Shown here piece by piece: positions 46,762-55,991 of a stretch of DNA of 64,000 nucleotides. The notes beneath the pieces were generated by a model. That model was not told where the DNA came from and ran no database searches. It saw only the letters and a program-made list of their open reading frames with translations. Source of the DNA: Alteromonas sp. RKMC-009 (GTDB lineage Bacteria > Pseudomonadota > Gammaproteobacteria > Enterobacterales > Alteromonadaceae). The stretch is taken from assembly GCF_003584565.2 (NCBI RefSeq), contig NZ_CP031010.1, forward strand, positions 930,001-994,000, written 5' to 3'. The translations under genes were made by a program, and so were the position numbers. The number at the start of each line of letters is the position of its first letter. Positions within the stretch are counted from its first letter, which is position 1.

Positions 46762-47038
46762 TGTCCAGCTCCGTGTACTTCCTTGATTTTCTTACTAAAG
46801 CGGCATTGTTTTCATTCAATTTTTCGTCAATCACCACCTGAAAGTCATCGATTAATTCCAGTTGCTCCAGCACCATGAGCAAGCTTGATACACTGACATT
46901 TCTGCCATTCTCAATATTTGAGATTGTGTTTCTGCCTACGCCGCACCTTACAGCCAGTTCCTGTTGGTCCATGGATTCAGACCTCCTGCTTTGTACAAGT
47001 TTGCCAATGCTGTGCAGGAATAAATTGGATTTTTGCAT
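46751..47038 (-). CDS. hipB: HipB-type antitoxin/transcriptional repressor
   Basis: A 95-residue protein with a Cro/C1-type HTH (about residues 20-60: MDQQELAVRCGVGRNTISNIE) and a short C-terminal tail (ALVRKSRKYTELDNDF). HTH antitoxin paired with hipA: hipB is upstream and overlaps hipA by 11 bp, the usual order. It should bind its own promoter, and a near-palindromic candidate site overlaps the -10 element upstream. Confidence 0.9.
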   Translation of the reverse strand: MQKSNLFLHSIGKLVQSRRSESMDQQELAVRCGVGRNTISNIENGRNVSVSSLLMVLEQLELIDDFQVVIDEKLNENNAALVRKSRKYTELDNDF

Positions 47039-47067
47039 GGTTTAATAAGCATAAGGTGGATTTTGTT

Positions 47068-47098
47068 TGCATTATAGTGCATCCATTACCTGATTCAA
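47068..47098 (-). promoter_or_regulatory. hipBA promoter with overlapping operator
   Basis: Minus-strand -35 TTGAAT (47093-47098), 16-nt spacer, perfect -10 TATAAT (47071-47076). The 14-mer 47068-47081 (TGCATTATAGTGCA) is a palindrome with a single mismatched pair and overlaps the -10, as expected for autorepression by HipB. Confidence 0.7.
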
Positions 47099-47331
47099 TG
47101 TTTAAAAAGGCAAACGTAAACTGTCTAATGATTATAATTTAATGCATTAGCGGGCACCTGACACGACCTTAACCGGATGTAGCTTCCTTCACACCGCTCC
47201 CTTTCTGCGGTGAAAGAATGATCACGGACTTTCAGATAACTTTTGCCGGGGTGAGATTGTGATAGTATTGCATAAGAATCTGTTTACGTATTTACACATG
47301 CGGGCGACTGGCCTGCGTTCCGGGAGTTTTT

Positions 47332-48117
47332 GTGAAGAATATTCGTTATGCCGTGATGGTTGCGTTAGGTATTGTGCTTTCAACAGGGTGCTCGGCAGAA
47401 TCTGATGCATCATCTGAATCCACCGGAAAGGCGGCAAGTCAGCCTGCGGCGACTGTAAACAGCAGTGCAGAGCAGGCGGTCAACGATAAAGTAAAAAGCA
47501 TAGTGGGTGTTGAACCTGAAGCTATTGCTAATTCTCCTGTTGACGGTTTGCTGGAAGTGACTGCGGCGAATCAGGTGTTTTATGTAACAGAAAATGCAGA
47601 TTATATGATGTTCGGTCACATGTACGATGTGAACGCGGGCATGAAAGATCTTACCGAAGTGGCGCTGGGTCAGGTTCGTCTTGATGCCATTGCACCGTTC
47701 GCTGATCAGGGCATCGAATTTAAAGCTGAAAACGAAAAGCATGTGATGACGGTCTTTACCGACTACACCTGCGGCTATTGTAAGAAGTTACACCGAGAAG
47801 TAGATGAGTTAAATGAGGCCGGTATTACTGTACGTTATCTTGCGTGGCCCCGTGCCGGACTGGGTACAGAAAACTATGAAAATATGGTTTCTATCTGGTG
47901 TGCAAAGAATCCTCAGGAAGCATTGACCCGCGCGAAATCAATTGCTAACCCGACCTTTGCAAAAGAAGATTGCGATAATACTGTCGCCGAACAATTTGTT
48001 GCCGGCCGTAAACTGGGGATCCGTGGTACTCCTGCCATCATTTTCGACAACGGAACCATGTTGCCGGGTTATAAGCCTGCAGACGTCCTGATCCAAGAAA
48101 TCGCACAAACTGAATAA
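47332..48117 (+). CDS. dsbC: thiol:disulfide interchange protein DsbC
   Basis: Periplasmic disulfide isomerase, 261 residues. The N-terminal signal (residues 1-20) ends IVLSTGC, which could be a lipobox, and a low-complexity Ser/Ala-rich linker follows (about 21-55). The DsbC dimerisation domain (about 58-120; SPVDGLLEVTAANQVFYVTE) is followed by a thioredoxin domain with the active site TDYTCGYCKKLHREV and the cis-Pro IRGTPAIIFDNG. GTG start with GGGAG 8 bp upstream. recJ begins two bases after the stop. xerD-dsbC-recJ is the conserved order, here interrupted by hipBA. Confidence 0.94.
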   Translation: MKNIRYAVMVALGIVLSTGCSAESDASSESTGKAASQPAATVNSSAEQAVNDKVKSIVGVEPEAIANSPVDGLLEVTAANQVFYVTENADYMMFGHMYDVNAGMKDLTEVALGQVRLDAIAPFADQGIEFKAENEKHVMTVFTDYTCGYCKKLHREVDELNEAGITVRYLAWPRAGLGTENYENMVSIWCAKNPQEALTRAKSIANPTFAKEDCDNTVAEQFVAGRKLGIRGTPAIIFDNGTMLPGYKPADVLIQEIAQTE

Positions 48118-48118
48118 T

Positions 48119-49849
48119 ATGTCGTTACCCATTGTGAGACGGGAGCTTTGTTCTGACTCCCGTTTGAGTACACATCTGCACCCTGTACTTGACAGGGTGT
48201 ACCGCGGCCGCGCTATCCGGAACATTGACGAGCTGGATAACGCCGTAAAGCAACTCTCCCATTTCAACCTGCTTAAAGGTATCAACGCTGCGTCGGCTTG
48301 CCTGGTTGATGCTATCAAAACGCAAAAGCGGGTCACCATTATCGGTGACTTCGATGCCGACGGTGCAACTTCCACCGCTGTTTGTATACTGGCGCTGCGC
48401 CAGTTAGGCTTGCGGCAGGTAAACTATCTTGTGCCTAACCGGTTTGATTTCGGCTACGGCCTCAGTGAGCAGATTGTCGATGTCGCGTATGAGCAGGGCA
48501 CCGATATCTTACTTACCGTTGATAACGGTATTGCCTGCCTTGCCGGTGTGAAGAGGGCGAAAGAGTTGGGGCTCACCGTTATCGTGACAGACCACCATTT
48601 GCCCGGAAACACGCTGCCTGATGCCGATGCGATTGTGAATCCCAACCAGCCGGGCTGTGAATTTCCTTCAAAGAACCTGGCCGGCGTTGGCGTAGCCTTT
48701 TATCTGATGCTGTCTTTACGGGCAGCGTTACAGCAACAAGGCTGGTTTGAAGGCAAGCAGGCGCCTAACCTGGCAACGCTTCTGGATATCGTTGCCGTAG
48801 GCACCGTTGCCGATGTTGTTGCGCTGGATAAGAATAACCGTGTTCTGGTGTATCAGGGCCTGCAACGCATTCGCAGCGGACATTGCCGGCCGGGCATTCA
48901 GGCTCTTTTCGAAATTGCTAACCGCAATAAGCCGCTGGCTTACCTCACCAGTACCGATCTGGGATTTGTTATCGGGCCCAGGCTAAACGCAGCCGGACGG
49001 CTGGACGACATGGCGCTGGGAATAGAGTGTTTACTCTGCGATGACCCGTTGCAGGCACGCCATATGGCAGCAGAGCTTGACCGTCTGAATTTACAACGGC
49101 GGGCCATAGAAACCGAAATGAAAGAAGAGGCGGAAGCGGCACTGGCTTCTGTTTCTGTGGGCGAGGACCTGCCTCCTGCACTGGTGATGTACCAGCCCCA
49201 TTTCCATCAGGGCGTCATTGGCATTGTGGCAGGGCGCTTAAAAGAAAAGCATCACCGGCCGGTTATTGTATTTGCCAACCAGGATGACAACACCATTAAA
49301 GGCTCTGCGCGCTCCATTCCCGGTTTGCATATCCGTGATATTCTGGATGAAGTGAATACCGGCTGGCCGGGTGTGATCGACAAGTTTGGCGGCCATGCTA
49401 TGGCGGCGGGTTTAAGCCTGGCAACAGATGCGCTGGCTCAGTTTGAAAAGGCGTTTCATCATGTAACCCTGCGTCATCTGGCGAATATTGATTGCGAAAG
49501 AAAAATACTGTCTGATGGTGAGCTGGCTGCTGACGAAATAGATTTAAGCCTGGCCCATGCCCTGCGTCAGGCCGGCCCGTTCGGTCAGGGCTTTGATGCC
49601 CCTAAATTTGACGGTGTGCTGGATATTGTTGATCAGCGCATGGTAGGGGAAAACAAAAATCATCTTAAGCTGGTATTCCGTAAGGCCAATGGTGAAGAAG
49701 TAGACGGCATTGCGTTTGGTGTTGACACCACAGTTTGGCCAAATGCCGGTATCCTGCGCGCACAGGTGGTGTATCAGCTCGATATAAACACCTTCCGGGG
49801 ACGGGAATCAGTTCAACTGCTTATTGAAGAGATCGTGCCCGGTGAATGA
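48119..49849 (+). CDS. recJ: single-stranded-DNA-specific exonuclease RecJ
   Basis: A 5'-3' ssDNA exonuclease of recombination and mismatch repair, 576 residues. DHH-family motifs in order: IIGDFDADGATSTAV (motif I), LLTVDNGIACL (motif II), IVTDHHLPG (DHH, motif III), VAVGTVADVVALD, then the DHHA1 domain with KGSARSIPG and FGGHAMAAGLSL. The start follows the dsbC stop by 1 base. The 3' end overlaps the next small gene by 8 bp. Confidence 0.97.
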   Translation: MSLPIVRRELCSDSRLSTHLHPVLDRVYRGRAIRNIDELDNAVKQLSHFNLLKGINAASACLVDAIKTQKRVTIIGDFDADGATSTAVCILALRQLGLRQVNYLVPNRFDFGYGLSEQIVDVAYEQGTDILLTVDNGIACLAGVKRAKELGLTVIVTDHHLPGNTLPDADAIVNPNQPGCEFPSKNLAGVGVAFYLMLSLRAALQQQGWFEGKQAPNLATLLDIVAVGTVADVVALDKNNRVLVYQGLQRIRSGHCRPGIQALFEIANRNKPLAYLTSTDLGFVIGPRLNAAGRLDDMALGIECLLCDDPLQARHMAAELDRLNLQRRAIETEMKEEAEAALASVSVGEDLPPALVMYQPHFHQGVIGIVAGRLKEKHHRPVIVFANQDDNTIKGSARSIPGLHIRDILDEVNTGWPGVIDKFGGHAMAAGLSLATDALAQFEKAFHHVTLRHLANIDCERKILSDGELAADEIDLSLAHALRQAGPFGQGFDAPKFDGVLDIVDQRMVGENKNHLKLVFRKANGEEVDGIAFGVDTTVWPNAGILRAQVVYQLDINTFRGRESVQLLIEEIVPGE

Positions 49850-50114
49850 CGGTAAGACACTCACAGAGAAGCATCAGGCGCTGACCCACAGTGAAAACTG
49901 TAAAGTCGTCTCTCACGTTCAGCGTGAAGAAGGCGAGTGGGTGCGTCATACGTTGATGCTCGAAGGCGTGGACGTGCCCTTCATTTTCCGGCGTAAACAA
50001 CAGTATCAGTCACTCAAAGGGGCCAGGGTCAACCTGACCTATTACCGTCAGCAGGAGGAAGTGGCGGGTATCCCTTTTGAAACAATGAAAGTGGTCCGGA
50101 TCAAGCGGAGTTAA
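49842..50114 (+). CDS. small conserved-looking hypothetical protein
   Basis: A 90-residue protein if started at the GTG at 49842, which overlaps the recJ stop; a longer frame from 49824 is open. Contains NCKVVSHVQREEGEWVRHTLMLEG and KGARVNLTYYRQQEEVAGIPFE. I do not recognise the family. The compact beta-rich pattern with a basic end (VVRIKRS) and the close packing between recJ and recO (7 bp to recO) indicate a real gene translated with the repair genes; function not inferred. Confidence 0.65.
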   Translation: MNDGKTLTEKHQALTHSENCKVVSHVQREEGEWVRHTLMLEGVDVPFIFRRKQQYQSLKGARVNLTYYRQQEEVAGIPFETMKVVRIKRS

Positions 50115-50121
50115 CCCCCAG

Positions 50122-50817
50122 ATGAGTCAGCCAGAGTGGTCAGATGCTTATGTGCTCCACCGCCGTCCGTACCGGGAAACGTCCTATATTGTTGATTTCT
50201 TTTCCTTGCAAACGGGTAATGTCAGCGCGGTAGCGAAAGGCGTGAGAAGCAGCAAGAATGAGCGCAAAAGCTTGTTGCAACCCTTCCGTAAAGTGCGCAT
50301 CCAGCTCAGCGGAAAAACCGATCTTAAAAACCTCAGACAAATTGAAAGTGACGGGCCGGTGCCTATGCTGGCAGGGAACGATTTGTTTTGTGCCATGTAT
50401 TTAAATGAAATACTTAACCGTGTCATGCCGGCGGGCCTGGCCAGTGATACGGTGTATGCCCAATATGAGCACGCCCTGAATTCCCTTATCGTTCAACCTG
50501 ATATTGAAAAAACATTACGTGAGTTTGAGTTTTCTCTGTTAGAAGAAATGGGTATGCTCGCGGACTGGTTTACTGACGGGCTGAGCGGTGAAGCCATTGA
50601 ACCTGATGGCTGGTATTTGTATTCGCCGGAACAAGGGTTCGTGGCCTGTCATCAGCCAGGACATAAACACCGGTTGCCGGGAACGGCGCTTATCGAATTA
50701 GGACACGGTGAATGGACTGCGTTGTCGCGACGGGCTGCGAAACTGATCAACCGCCAGGCACTGCATCAATTGCTGGGCGGTAAACCGTTAAAAAGCAGAG
50801 AATTATTTCGCGCTTAA
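50122..50817 (+). CDS. recO: DNA repair protein RecO
   Basis: Loads RecA on gapped DNA with RecF/RecR. A 231-residue protein with the N-terminal OB fold (AYVLHRRPYRETSYIVDFFSL, VSAVAKGVRSSKNERKSLLQPF) and a helical C-terminal half. No zinc finger is visible, as in gammaproteobacterial RecO. In the recJ-(small gene)-recO-pdxJ-acpS run, as in many related genomes. Confidence 0.93.
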   Translation: MSQPEWSDAYVLHRRPYRETSYIVDFFSLQTGNVSAVAKGVRSSKNERKSLLQPFRKVRIQLSGKTDLKNLRQIESDGPVPMLAGNDLFCAMYLNEILNRVMPAGLASDTVYAQYEHALNSLIVQPDIEKTLREFEFSLLEEMGMLADWFTDGLSGEAIEPDGWYLYSPEQGFVACHQPGHKHRLPGTALIELGHGEWTALSRRAAKLINRQALHQLLGGKPLKSRELFRA

Positions 50818-50901
50818 GCGGTGGCTGACGCCTATTTTCCTGAGTCAGCGGGGAACTTCTTTGCTACAATCTTCACACTTTATTGCCAGGGTTATCTATC
50901 C

Positions 50902-51645
50902 ATGAACGACATCTTACTGGGCGTTAACATTGACCATATTGCCACGCTGCGAAACGCGCGGGGTACGAATTATCCCGATCCTGTTCATGCCGCTGATGTG
51001 GCCGAGCGGGCAGGCGCAGATGGGATCACTGTGCATTTACGGGAAGATCGCCGTCATATTAAAGATCGTGACGTGGATTTACTGGCACAAACGATCAACA
51101 CCCGTCTGAATCTGGAAATGGCAGTGACAGACGAAATGCTGCAGATAGCGTTGAAAACACAGCCTGCTTTTTGCTGTCTGGTGCCGGAAAAGCGTGAAGA
51201 GCTGACCACAGAAGGTGGCCTGGATGTCGCCGGTAATTTTGAGGCAGTGAAAAACGCTTGTACCGTGCTGGGTGAAGCGGGTATTCAGGTTTCCCTGTTT
51301 ATTGATGCAGACGAGAAGCAAATTGATGCGGCCATTGAATGTGGTGCGCCTTATATCGAAATTCACACCGGTCAGTATGCTGAAGCAAAAAATGAGCGTG
51401 AACAGGAAGTGGAACTGGCACGGCTTAAAAAAGGTATTCACTATGCCGCTAAAAAAGGCCTGAAAGTTAACGCCGGTCACGGCCTGCACTACCATAACGT
51501 GAAGCCTGTCGCCGCCATTCCTGAAATCATTGAGCTGAATATCGGTCACGCCATTATTGCCCGTGCGGCGTTTGATGGTCTGGCAAAAGCCGTCGCTGAT
51601 ATGCGTGCGCTGATGCAGGAAGCCCGTGCAGGAAAAGCAGGCTGA
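50902..51645 (+). CDS. pdxJ: pyridoxine 5'-phosphate synthase PdxJ
   Basis: Condenses 1-deoxy-xylulose-5-phosphate and 3-amino-2-oxopropyl phosphate (the PdxA product) to pyridoxine 5'-phosphate. TIM barrel of 247 residues: [74 protein letters not shown] and [14 protein letters not shown] are family signatures. The frame is open 81 bp further upstream, but the family starts at MNDILLGVN, so I use 50902. Confidence 0.96.
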   Translation: MNDILLGVNIDHIATLRNARGTNYPDPVHAADVAERAGADGITVHLREDRRHIKDRDVDLLAQTINTRLNLEMAVTDEMLQIALKTQPAFCCLVPEKREELTTEGGLDVAGNFEAVKNACTVLGEAGIQVSLFIDADEKQIDAAIECGAPYIEIHTGQYAEAKNEREQEVELARLKKGIHYAAKKGLKVNAGHGLHYHNVKPVAAIPEIIELNIGHAIIARAAFDGLAKAVADMRALMQEARAGKAG

Positions 51646-51647
51646 AC

Positions 51648-52025
51648 ATGGCCATTGTGGGAATGGGCACGGACATTGTCGAAATTGCCCGTATAGAAGA
51701 CGCTCTGTCCCGTTCAGCGCGGTTAGCCAGTCGTGTACTGACTGAGCAGGAAATGGTTATCTTCGGAGCCAGCCCTGAACCGGCAAGATATCTGGCTAAG
51801 CGGTTCGCGGTGAAAGAAGCAGCGGTAAAAGCATTGGGCACGGGGATTGGCCGGGGGATCAGCTGGCATCATATTTGTGTTGGTAATAATGAGTCCGGCG
51901 CCCCTTTTCTGACCTTTAGTGATGAATTTGCTAAACGCTGCGAAGAAAAGGGCGTTGTTCGCAGTCATGTCTCCATTTCTGATGAGCAGTATTACGCTAC
52001 TGCTACTGTTATTTTAGAATCTTAA
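51648..52025 (+). CDS. acpS: holo-[acyl-carrier-protein] synthase
   Basis: Transfers the 4'-phosphopantetheine arm from CoA to ACP. A 125-residue protein with MAIVGMGTDIVEIARIEDAL (Asp ligand of Mg2+), RYLAKRFAVKEAAVKALGTG (Glu ligand) and VSISDEQYYATATVIL. It follows pdxJ by 2 bp, the standard pairing. Confidence 0.96.
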   Translation: MAIVGMGTDIVEIARIEDALSRSARLASRVLTEQEMVIFGASPEPARYLAKRFAVKEAAVKALGTGIGRGISWHHICVGNNESGAPFLTFSDEFAKRCEEKGVVRSHVSISDEQYYATATVILES

Positions 52026-52027
52026 TT

Positions 52028-53362
52028 ATGGTCAGTTTCTATAAGCCGGCAAAGTCGTCGAAAAAAACACAAACCGGTAAAACCGTCACCGTTCAACGTT
52101 GGGACATGACCGGACAAGGTGTGTGTAACGACAGCAAACCGGTACTGTTTGTTGATGGTGCGCTGCCTGGCGAAAAAGTTGATGTGCTGGTTACACAACA
52201 ACAAAAGCGCTTCGCAAGAGCGTCGGTAAAAAAAATCCTCACGTCCAGTCCTCATCGGGTAACACCCTTTTGCGACCTCGCTGATCGTTGTGGCGGTTGC
52301 CAGTTGCAACATGCAGATGCCGATGCGGCACTGACATATCGTCAGGAAGCGCTGGATAGCTGGTGGAAATTACAGTTTGGTTTAGATCACATTCCCTGGA
52401 CCGCAGCGGTTACCGGAGAACGTCGCGGTTATCGCCGGAAGGCCCGGCTTGCCACAGACGCACGGAATGACAAACAGTTTAAGTTAGGTTACCGGGAAGA
52501 GCAGGGTAAGCAGGTGGTGGATGTTGACCAGTGTCCTGTACTGCAACCCGGATTATCCGCGTTGATTGCGCCTTTAAAAGCACTGCTATCGGGTCATTCT
52601 GCCCGTAAACATGTGGGCCATGTCACCTTACTTGCCGGCGATAATGTGAATGCTGTTTCTGTGCGGCTGACCAAACCCATGTCCCCGGCATTCGGCGATG
52701 CACTGATAGCATTTGCCGTTGAGCACAAAGTAAACATGACCGTGGAAGGACAGGAAGGCACGCTTACATTGCATAAAGAAGCGGAGCTGTATTGCACCAC
52801 AGAGCCCGGATTGAGTTTGTCTCCGGCGGCAGATGATTTTGTTCAGGTAAACGGGCCGGTTAACGCTAAGATGGTGGCGCAGGCCATGGAATGGTTGAAT
52901 CCGCAGCCCGGTGAAAAAATTGCTGACTGGTTCAGTGGTCTGGGGAATTTTTCCCTGTCGCTGGCAAAACGGGGAGCACAGGTGCAGGCCGTTGAAGGCG
53001 TGGCTGAAATGGTGCAGCGGGCTAAAGAAAATGCGTCAAAACAGGGCGTAGACAATGTGAACTGGTTGCATCTGGATTTGTCTGATGAACAGGCGGTAGC
53101 TCAGGCTCTGAGCGGCGGTTTTGATAAACTGTTGCTGGATCCCTCGCGGGAAGGCGCGTATGCCGTTTGTGAAACCCTGACACGACAACGGGTAAAATCA
53201 ATTTTGTATGTTTCTTGCAATCCGGGTACTCTGACAAGAGATGCGCAGTGCCTTCTGGCGTCCGGGTATGCAATCGAGCGCGTGGGGCTCATTGAAATGT
53301 TTCCCCAGACCCGACATCTGGAAGTCATGATGTTATTAACGGACCACAAGAACAAAGCATAA
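52028..53362 (+). CDS. rlmD: 23S rRNA (uracil-1939-C5)-methyltransferase RlmD
   Basis: A 444-residue TrmA-family enzyme. N-terminal TRAM domain (GKTVTVQRWDMTGQGVCNDSK), [4Fe-4S] cluster Cys in CDLADRCGGCQLQHA and a later CPVLQP, SAM motif WFSGLGNFSLSLAKRG, LLLDPSREGAY and catalytic CNPGTLTRDAQCL (nucleophilic Cys). It starts 2 bp after acpS and precedes relA by 15 bp. Confidence 0.95.
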   Translation: MVSFYKPAKSSKKTQTGKTVTVQRWDMTGQGVCNDSKPVLFVDGALPGEKVDVLVTQQQKRFARASVKKILTSSPHRVTPFCDLADRCGGCQLQHADADAALTYRQEALDSWWKLQFGLDHIPWTAAVTGERRGYRRKARLATDARNDKQFKLGYREEQGKQVVDVDQCPVLQPGLSALIAPLKALLSGHSARKHVGHVTLLAGDNVNAVSVRLTKPMSPAFGDALIAFAVEHKVNMTVEGQEGTLTLHKEAELYCTTEPGLSLSPAADDFVQVNGPVNAKMVAQAMEWLNPQPGEKIADWFSGLGNFSLSLAKRGAQVQAVEGVAEMVQRAKENASKQGVDNVNWLHLDLSDEQAVAQALSGGFDKLLLDPSREGAYAVCETLTRQRVKSILYVSCNPGTLTRDAQCLLASGYAIERVGLIEMFPQTRHLEVMMLLTDHKNKA

Positions 53363-53377
53363 GCGAGTTGATGTTTT

Positions 53378-55561
53378 ATGGTATCAACACGAAAAGTACA
53401 CGAGCCTGACAGACCGTCATTTGAAGCCTGGTTAAATAGTCTGTCGCTAAGTGATACTACAAAAGAAAAATTAAAAGCAGTGTCCCATATGCCTGACCGT
53501 CTGCTGGTCGGGCAGGAAATGGTAGAAATTCTGCATCAGCTGAACATGGATGATGCCACGCTTCAGGCGGCACTGGTGTATCCGTATTGTGAAAAGCACA
53601 ATCTCACCGATACTGACGTGCTGGCGGAGTTTGGTGAGGAGATCAGCGATCTGATCAATGGTGTCCGCCGCATGGACGCTATCAAAACCCTGCATAGCCG
53701 TCGCCGGAATGAATCTTCCCTGTCTGTTCCTGACGAACAGCATATCGACAGCATCCGCCGGATGTTACTTGCCATGGTGGAAGATGTCCGCGCCGTGGTA
53801 ATTAAGATGGCTGAACGGATTTGTGCACTGCAACAGGTTAAAAAAGCCGACGAAGAGACCCGGGTGCTGGTGGCCAGAGAGTGCGCGACGATTTATGCGC
53901 CGCTGGCAAACCGTCTGGGTATCGGTCAGTTAAAGTGGGAACTGGAAGACCTGGCTTTCCGCTACCTGCATCCGAAAACCTATAAAGATATTGCTCAACA
54001 GCTGGATGGTAAGCGCAAAGAGCGGGCAACCTACATTCAGAATGTCGTGTCTGATTTGCAGGCGTTGGTGGATAACGAGCATATCAAAGCGGAAGTCTAC
54101 GGCCGCCCTAAGCATATCTACAGTATCTGGAAAAAGATGCAGAAAAAGCATCTTACTTTTGAGCAGCTTTTTGATATTCGTGCGGTACGCATCATTGCTG
54201 AACGGTTGCAGGATTGTTATGCCGCATTGGGTACCGTACACGCAAACTACAAACATATTCCCAAAGAGTTTGACGACTACATCGCCACACCAAAACCGAA
54301 TGGATACCAGTCTATCCACACGGTTATTGTGGGGCCCGAAGGCAAACCTGTTGAAATTCAAATCCGCACTCAGCAAATGCATCAGGATGCAGAACTGGGT
54401 GTGGCAGCCCACTGGAAATATAAAGAAGGGTCTACCGGAAAGGCATCCGGTTACGATGAGCGCATTAACTGGCTACGCCGCATTCTTGCCTGGCAGGAAG
54501 AAGTGGCGGAGAGCGGCGATCTGGTCGAAGAATTACGTAGTCAGGTATTCGACGACCGTGTGTATGTGTTTACCCCGAAAGGGGATGTAGTCGACCTGCC
54601 ACAGGGTGCGACGCCGCTGGATTTTGCCTATTACATTCACAGTAACGTTGGTCACCGGTGTATTGGTGCTAAAGTAAACGGGCGTATTGTGCCATTTACC
54701 TACCAGTTGCAAAGCGGTGACCAGGTAGAAATTCATACCGGTAAAGAGCTTAACCCGAGCCGTGACTGGATGCATCCGGGGCTCGGCTATGTGCATTCAT
54801 CCAGAGCCAGAGCGACTATCCACTCTTTCTTTAAAAAGCAGGATAAAGAGAAAAACCTGCTGGCCGGAAAGGAAATGCTGGAACGGGAATTATCCCGTGC
54901 TCACTTGCCGGTGAAAGTACCTGCCGAAGCGTGTGAGAAGTACAATCTCCAGCACGTGGACGATCTCTACGCTGCCATAGGTGTGGGTGATATCCGTGTG
55001 ATGACAGTGGTGAATCATATTCAGCACCTGCTGGAGCCGGAACCGGCAGAAGAGCCGGAAATCAGTCCGAAGGTGAAAACCCGCAAGAATGCCGGCTCTA
55101 AAGGCAAGCAGGATACGGTAGTCATTGAAGGGGTTGGTCATCTGATGAGTCAACTGGCGAACTGCTGTAAGCCTGTACCCGGTGAATCCATTATGGGTTA
55201 TATCACGCAGGGGCGGGGTGTCAGTGTGCACAAAGAAAACTGCGATCAGTTGCAGCATTTGTTAGAACAGCATCCTGAAAGACAAATCGAAGTCAGCTGG
55301 TCGACACAGTTAAATGTGGGTTTTGAAACCGGTATCGACATTTTCTGTTCAGACCGGACTGGTCTGCTCAGAGATATCACTACTGTACTGGCAAACGAGA
55401 GTGTGGCGCTGCTTGGCGTTAACAGTCTGAGTGATAAAACCCGCCAGACGGCGATGATTTCTATTTCGGTAGAAGTGCCGGACCGTCAGGTCTTATCAAA
55501 AGTGATGACCCGGCTGTTGCAGTTAAAAGGTGTAGTTGATGTCAAACGTAAAACCGGTTAA
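53378..55561 (+). CDS. relA: GTP pyrophosphokinase RelA
   Basis: Ribosome-associated (p)ppGpp synthetase, 727 residues. The N-terminal hydrolase-like domain lacks the HD catalytic pair (YPYCEKHN where Rel/SpoT has HD), so it is RelA rather than SpoT. Synthetase motif RPKHIYSIWKKM and DIRAVRII, YIATPKPNGYQSIHTVIVGP and QIRTQQMHQDAELGVAAHW; TGS domain VFTPKGDVVDLPQGATPLDFAYYIHS; Cys pair NCCKPVPGESIMGYI; C-terminal ACT-like domain. mazG overlaps its end, so stringent-response and nucleotide clean-up genes are coupled. Confidence 0.97.
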   Translation: MVSTRKVHEPDRPSFEAWLNSLSLSDTTKEKLKAVSHMPDRLLVGQEMVEILHQLNMDDATLQAALVYPYCEKHNLTDTDVLAEFGEEISDLINGVRRMDAIKTLHSRRRNESSLSVPDEQHIDSIRRMLLAMVEDVRAVVIKMAERICALQQVKKADEETRVLVARECATIYAPLANRLGIGQLKWELEDLAFRYLHPKTYKDIAQQLDGKRKERATYIQNVVSDLQALVDNEHIKAEVYGRPKHIYSIWKKMQKKHLTFEQLFDIRAVRIIAERLQDCYAALGTVHANYKHIPKEFDDYIATPKPNGYQSIHTVIVGPEGKPVEIQIRTQQMHQDAELGVAAHWKYKEGSTGKASGYDERINWLRRILAWQEEVAESGDLVEELRSQVFDDRVYVFTPKGDVVDLPQGATPLDFAYYIHSNVGHRCIGAKVNGRIVPFTYQLQSGDQVEIHTGKELNPSRDWMHPGLGYVHSSRARATIHSFFKKQDKEKNLLAGKEMLERELSRAHLPVKVPAEACEKYNLQHVDDLYAAIGVGDIRVMTVVNHIQHLLEPEPAEEPEISPKVKTRKNAGSKGKQDTVVIEGVGHLMSQLANCCKPVPGESIMGYITQGRGVSVHKENCDQLQHLLEQHPERQIEVSWSTQLNVGFETGIDIFCSDRTGLLRDITTVLANESVALLGVNSLSDKTRQTAMISISVEVPDRQVLSKVMTRLLQLKGVVDVKRKTG

Positions 55562-55991
55562 CGGTAACGCTGAGGCGTTCTTCGAAGCCACCGATCCCGC
55601 ATTGCCTGCGCTCAAATATGCGCAGGCCTTGCAGCAGCGCTGTCGTGACGTGGGCTTTGACTGGCACGAAACACAGCCGGTGCTGGATAAAATAAAAGAA
55701 GAAGTCGATGAAGTTCAGCAGGAACTGGATGCAAGCCCGGTGGACAAAGGCCGGCTTCAGGAAGAAATTGGCGATGCTTTGTTCGCCATCGTCAATTTAG
55801 CCCGCCATATGGATATTGATGCCGATCAGGCGCTGCGTGAAGCCAGTGAAAAATTCCGCTACAGGTTCGAACATGTGGTTGCGCTGGCCAATGAAGAAGG
55901 CCGGGCACTAGCCGGTTACGACTTACCGTCTTTAGAATCCTTCTGGGTAAAAGCTAAAGCGGCTGAGCTTGCAAAGCAGAAATCTCGTTAA
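55539..55991 (+). CDS. mazG: MazG-type nucleotide pyrophosphohydrolase (single domain)
   Basis: A 150-residue protein homologous only to the C-terminal half of the roughly 260-residue MazG of E. coli: DPALPALKYAQALQQRCRDVGFDW, KIKEEVDEVQQELD (EExxE-type metal site) and LQEEIGDALFAIVNLARHMDID (ExxD). The whole N-terminal MazG domain is absent, and the start (ATG 55539) lies inside the relA end, so there is no room for it. Metal-binding residues of the retained domain look intact, so it is probably an active NTP pyrophosphatase. The 3' end overlaps the convergent gene by 38 bp. Confidence 0.88.
   Translation: MSNVKPVNGNAEAFFEATDPALPALKYAQALQQRCRDVGFDWHETQPVLDKIKEEVDEVQQELDASPVDKGRLQEEIGDALFAIVNLARHMDIDADQALREASEKFRYRFEHVVALANEEGRALAGYDLPSLESFWVKAKAAELAKQKSR

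Noticed and set aside
53991..54590. 199-codon plus-strand frame within relA
   Set aside because: It lies wholly inside relA in another frame and the relA frame shows all RelA motifs.
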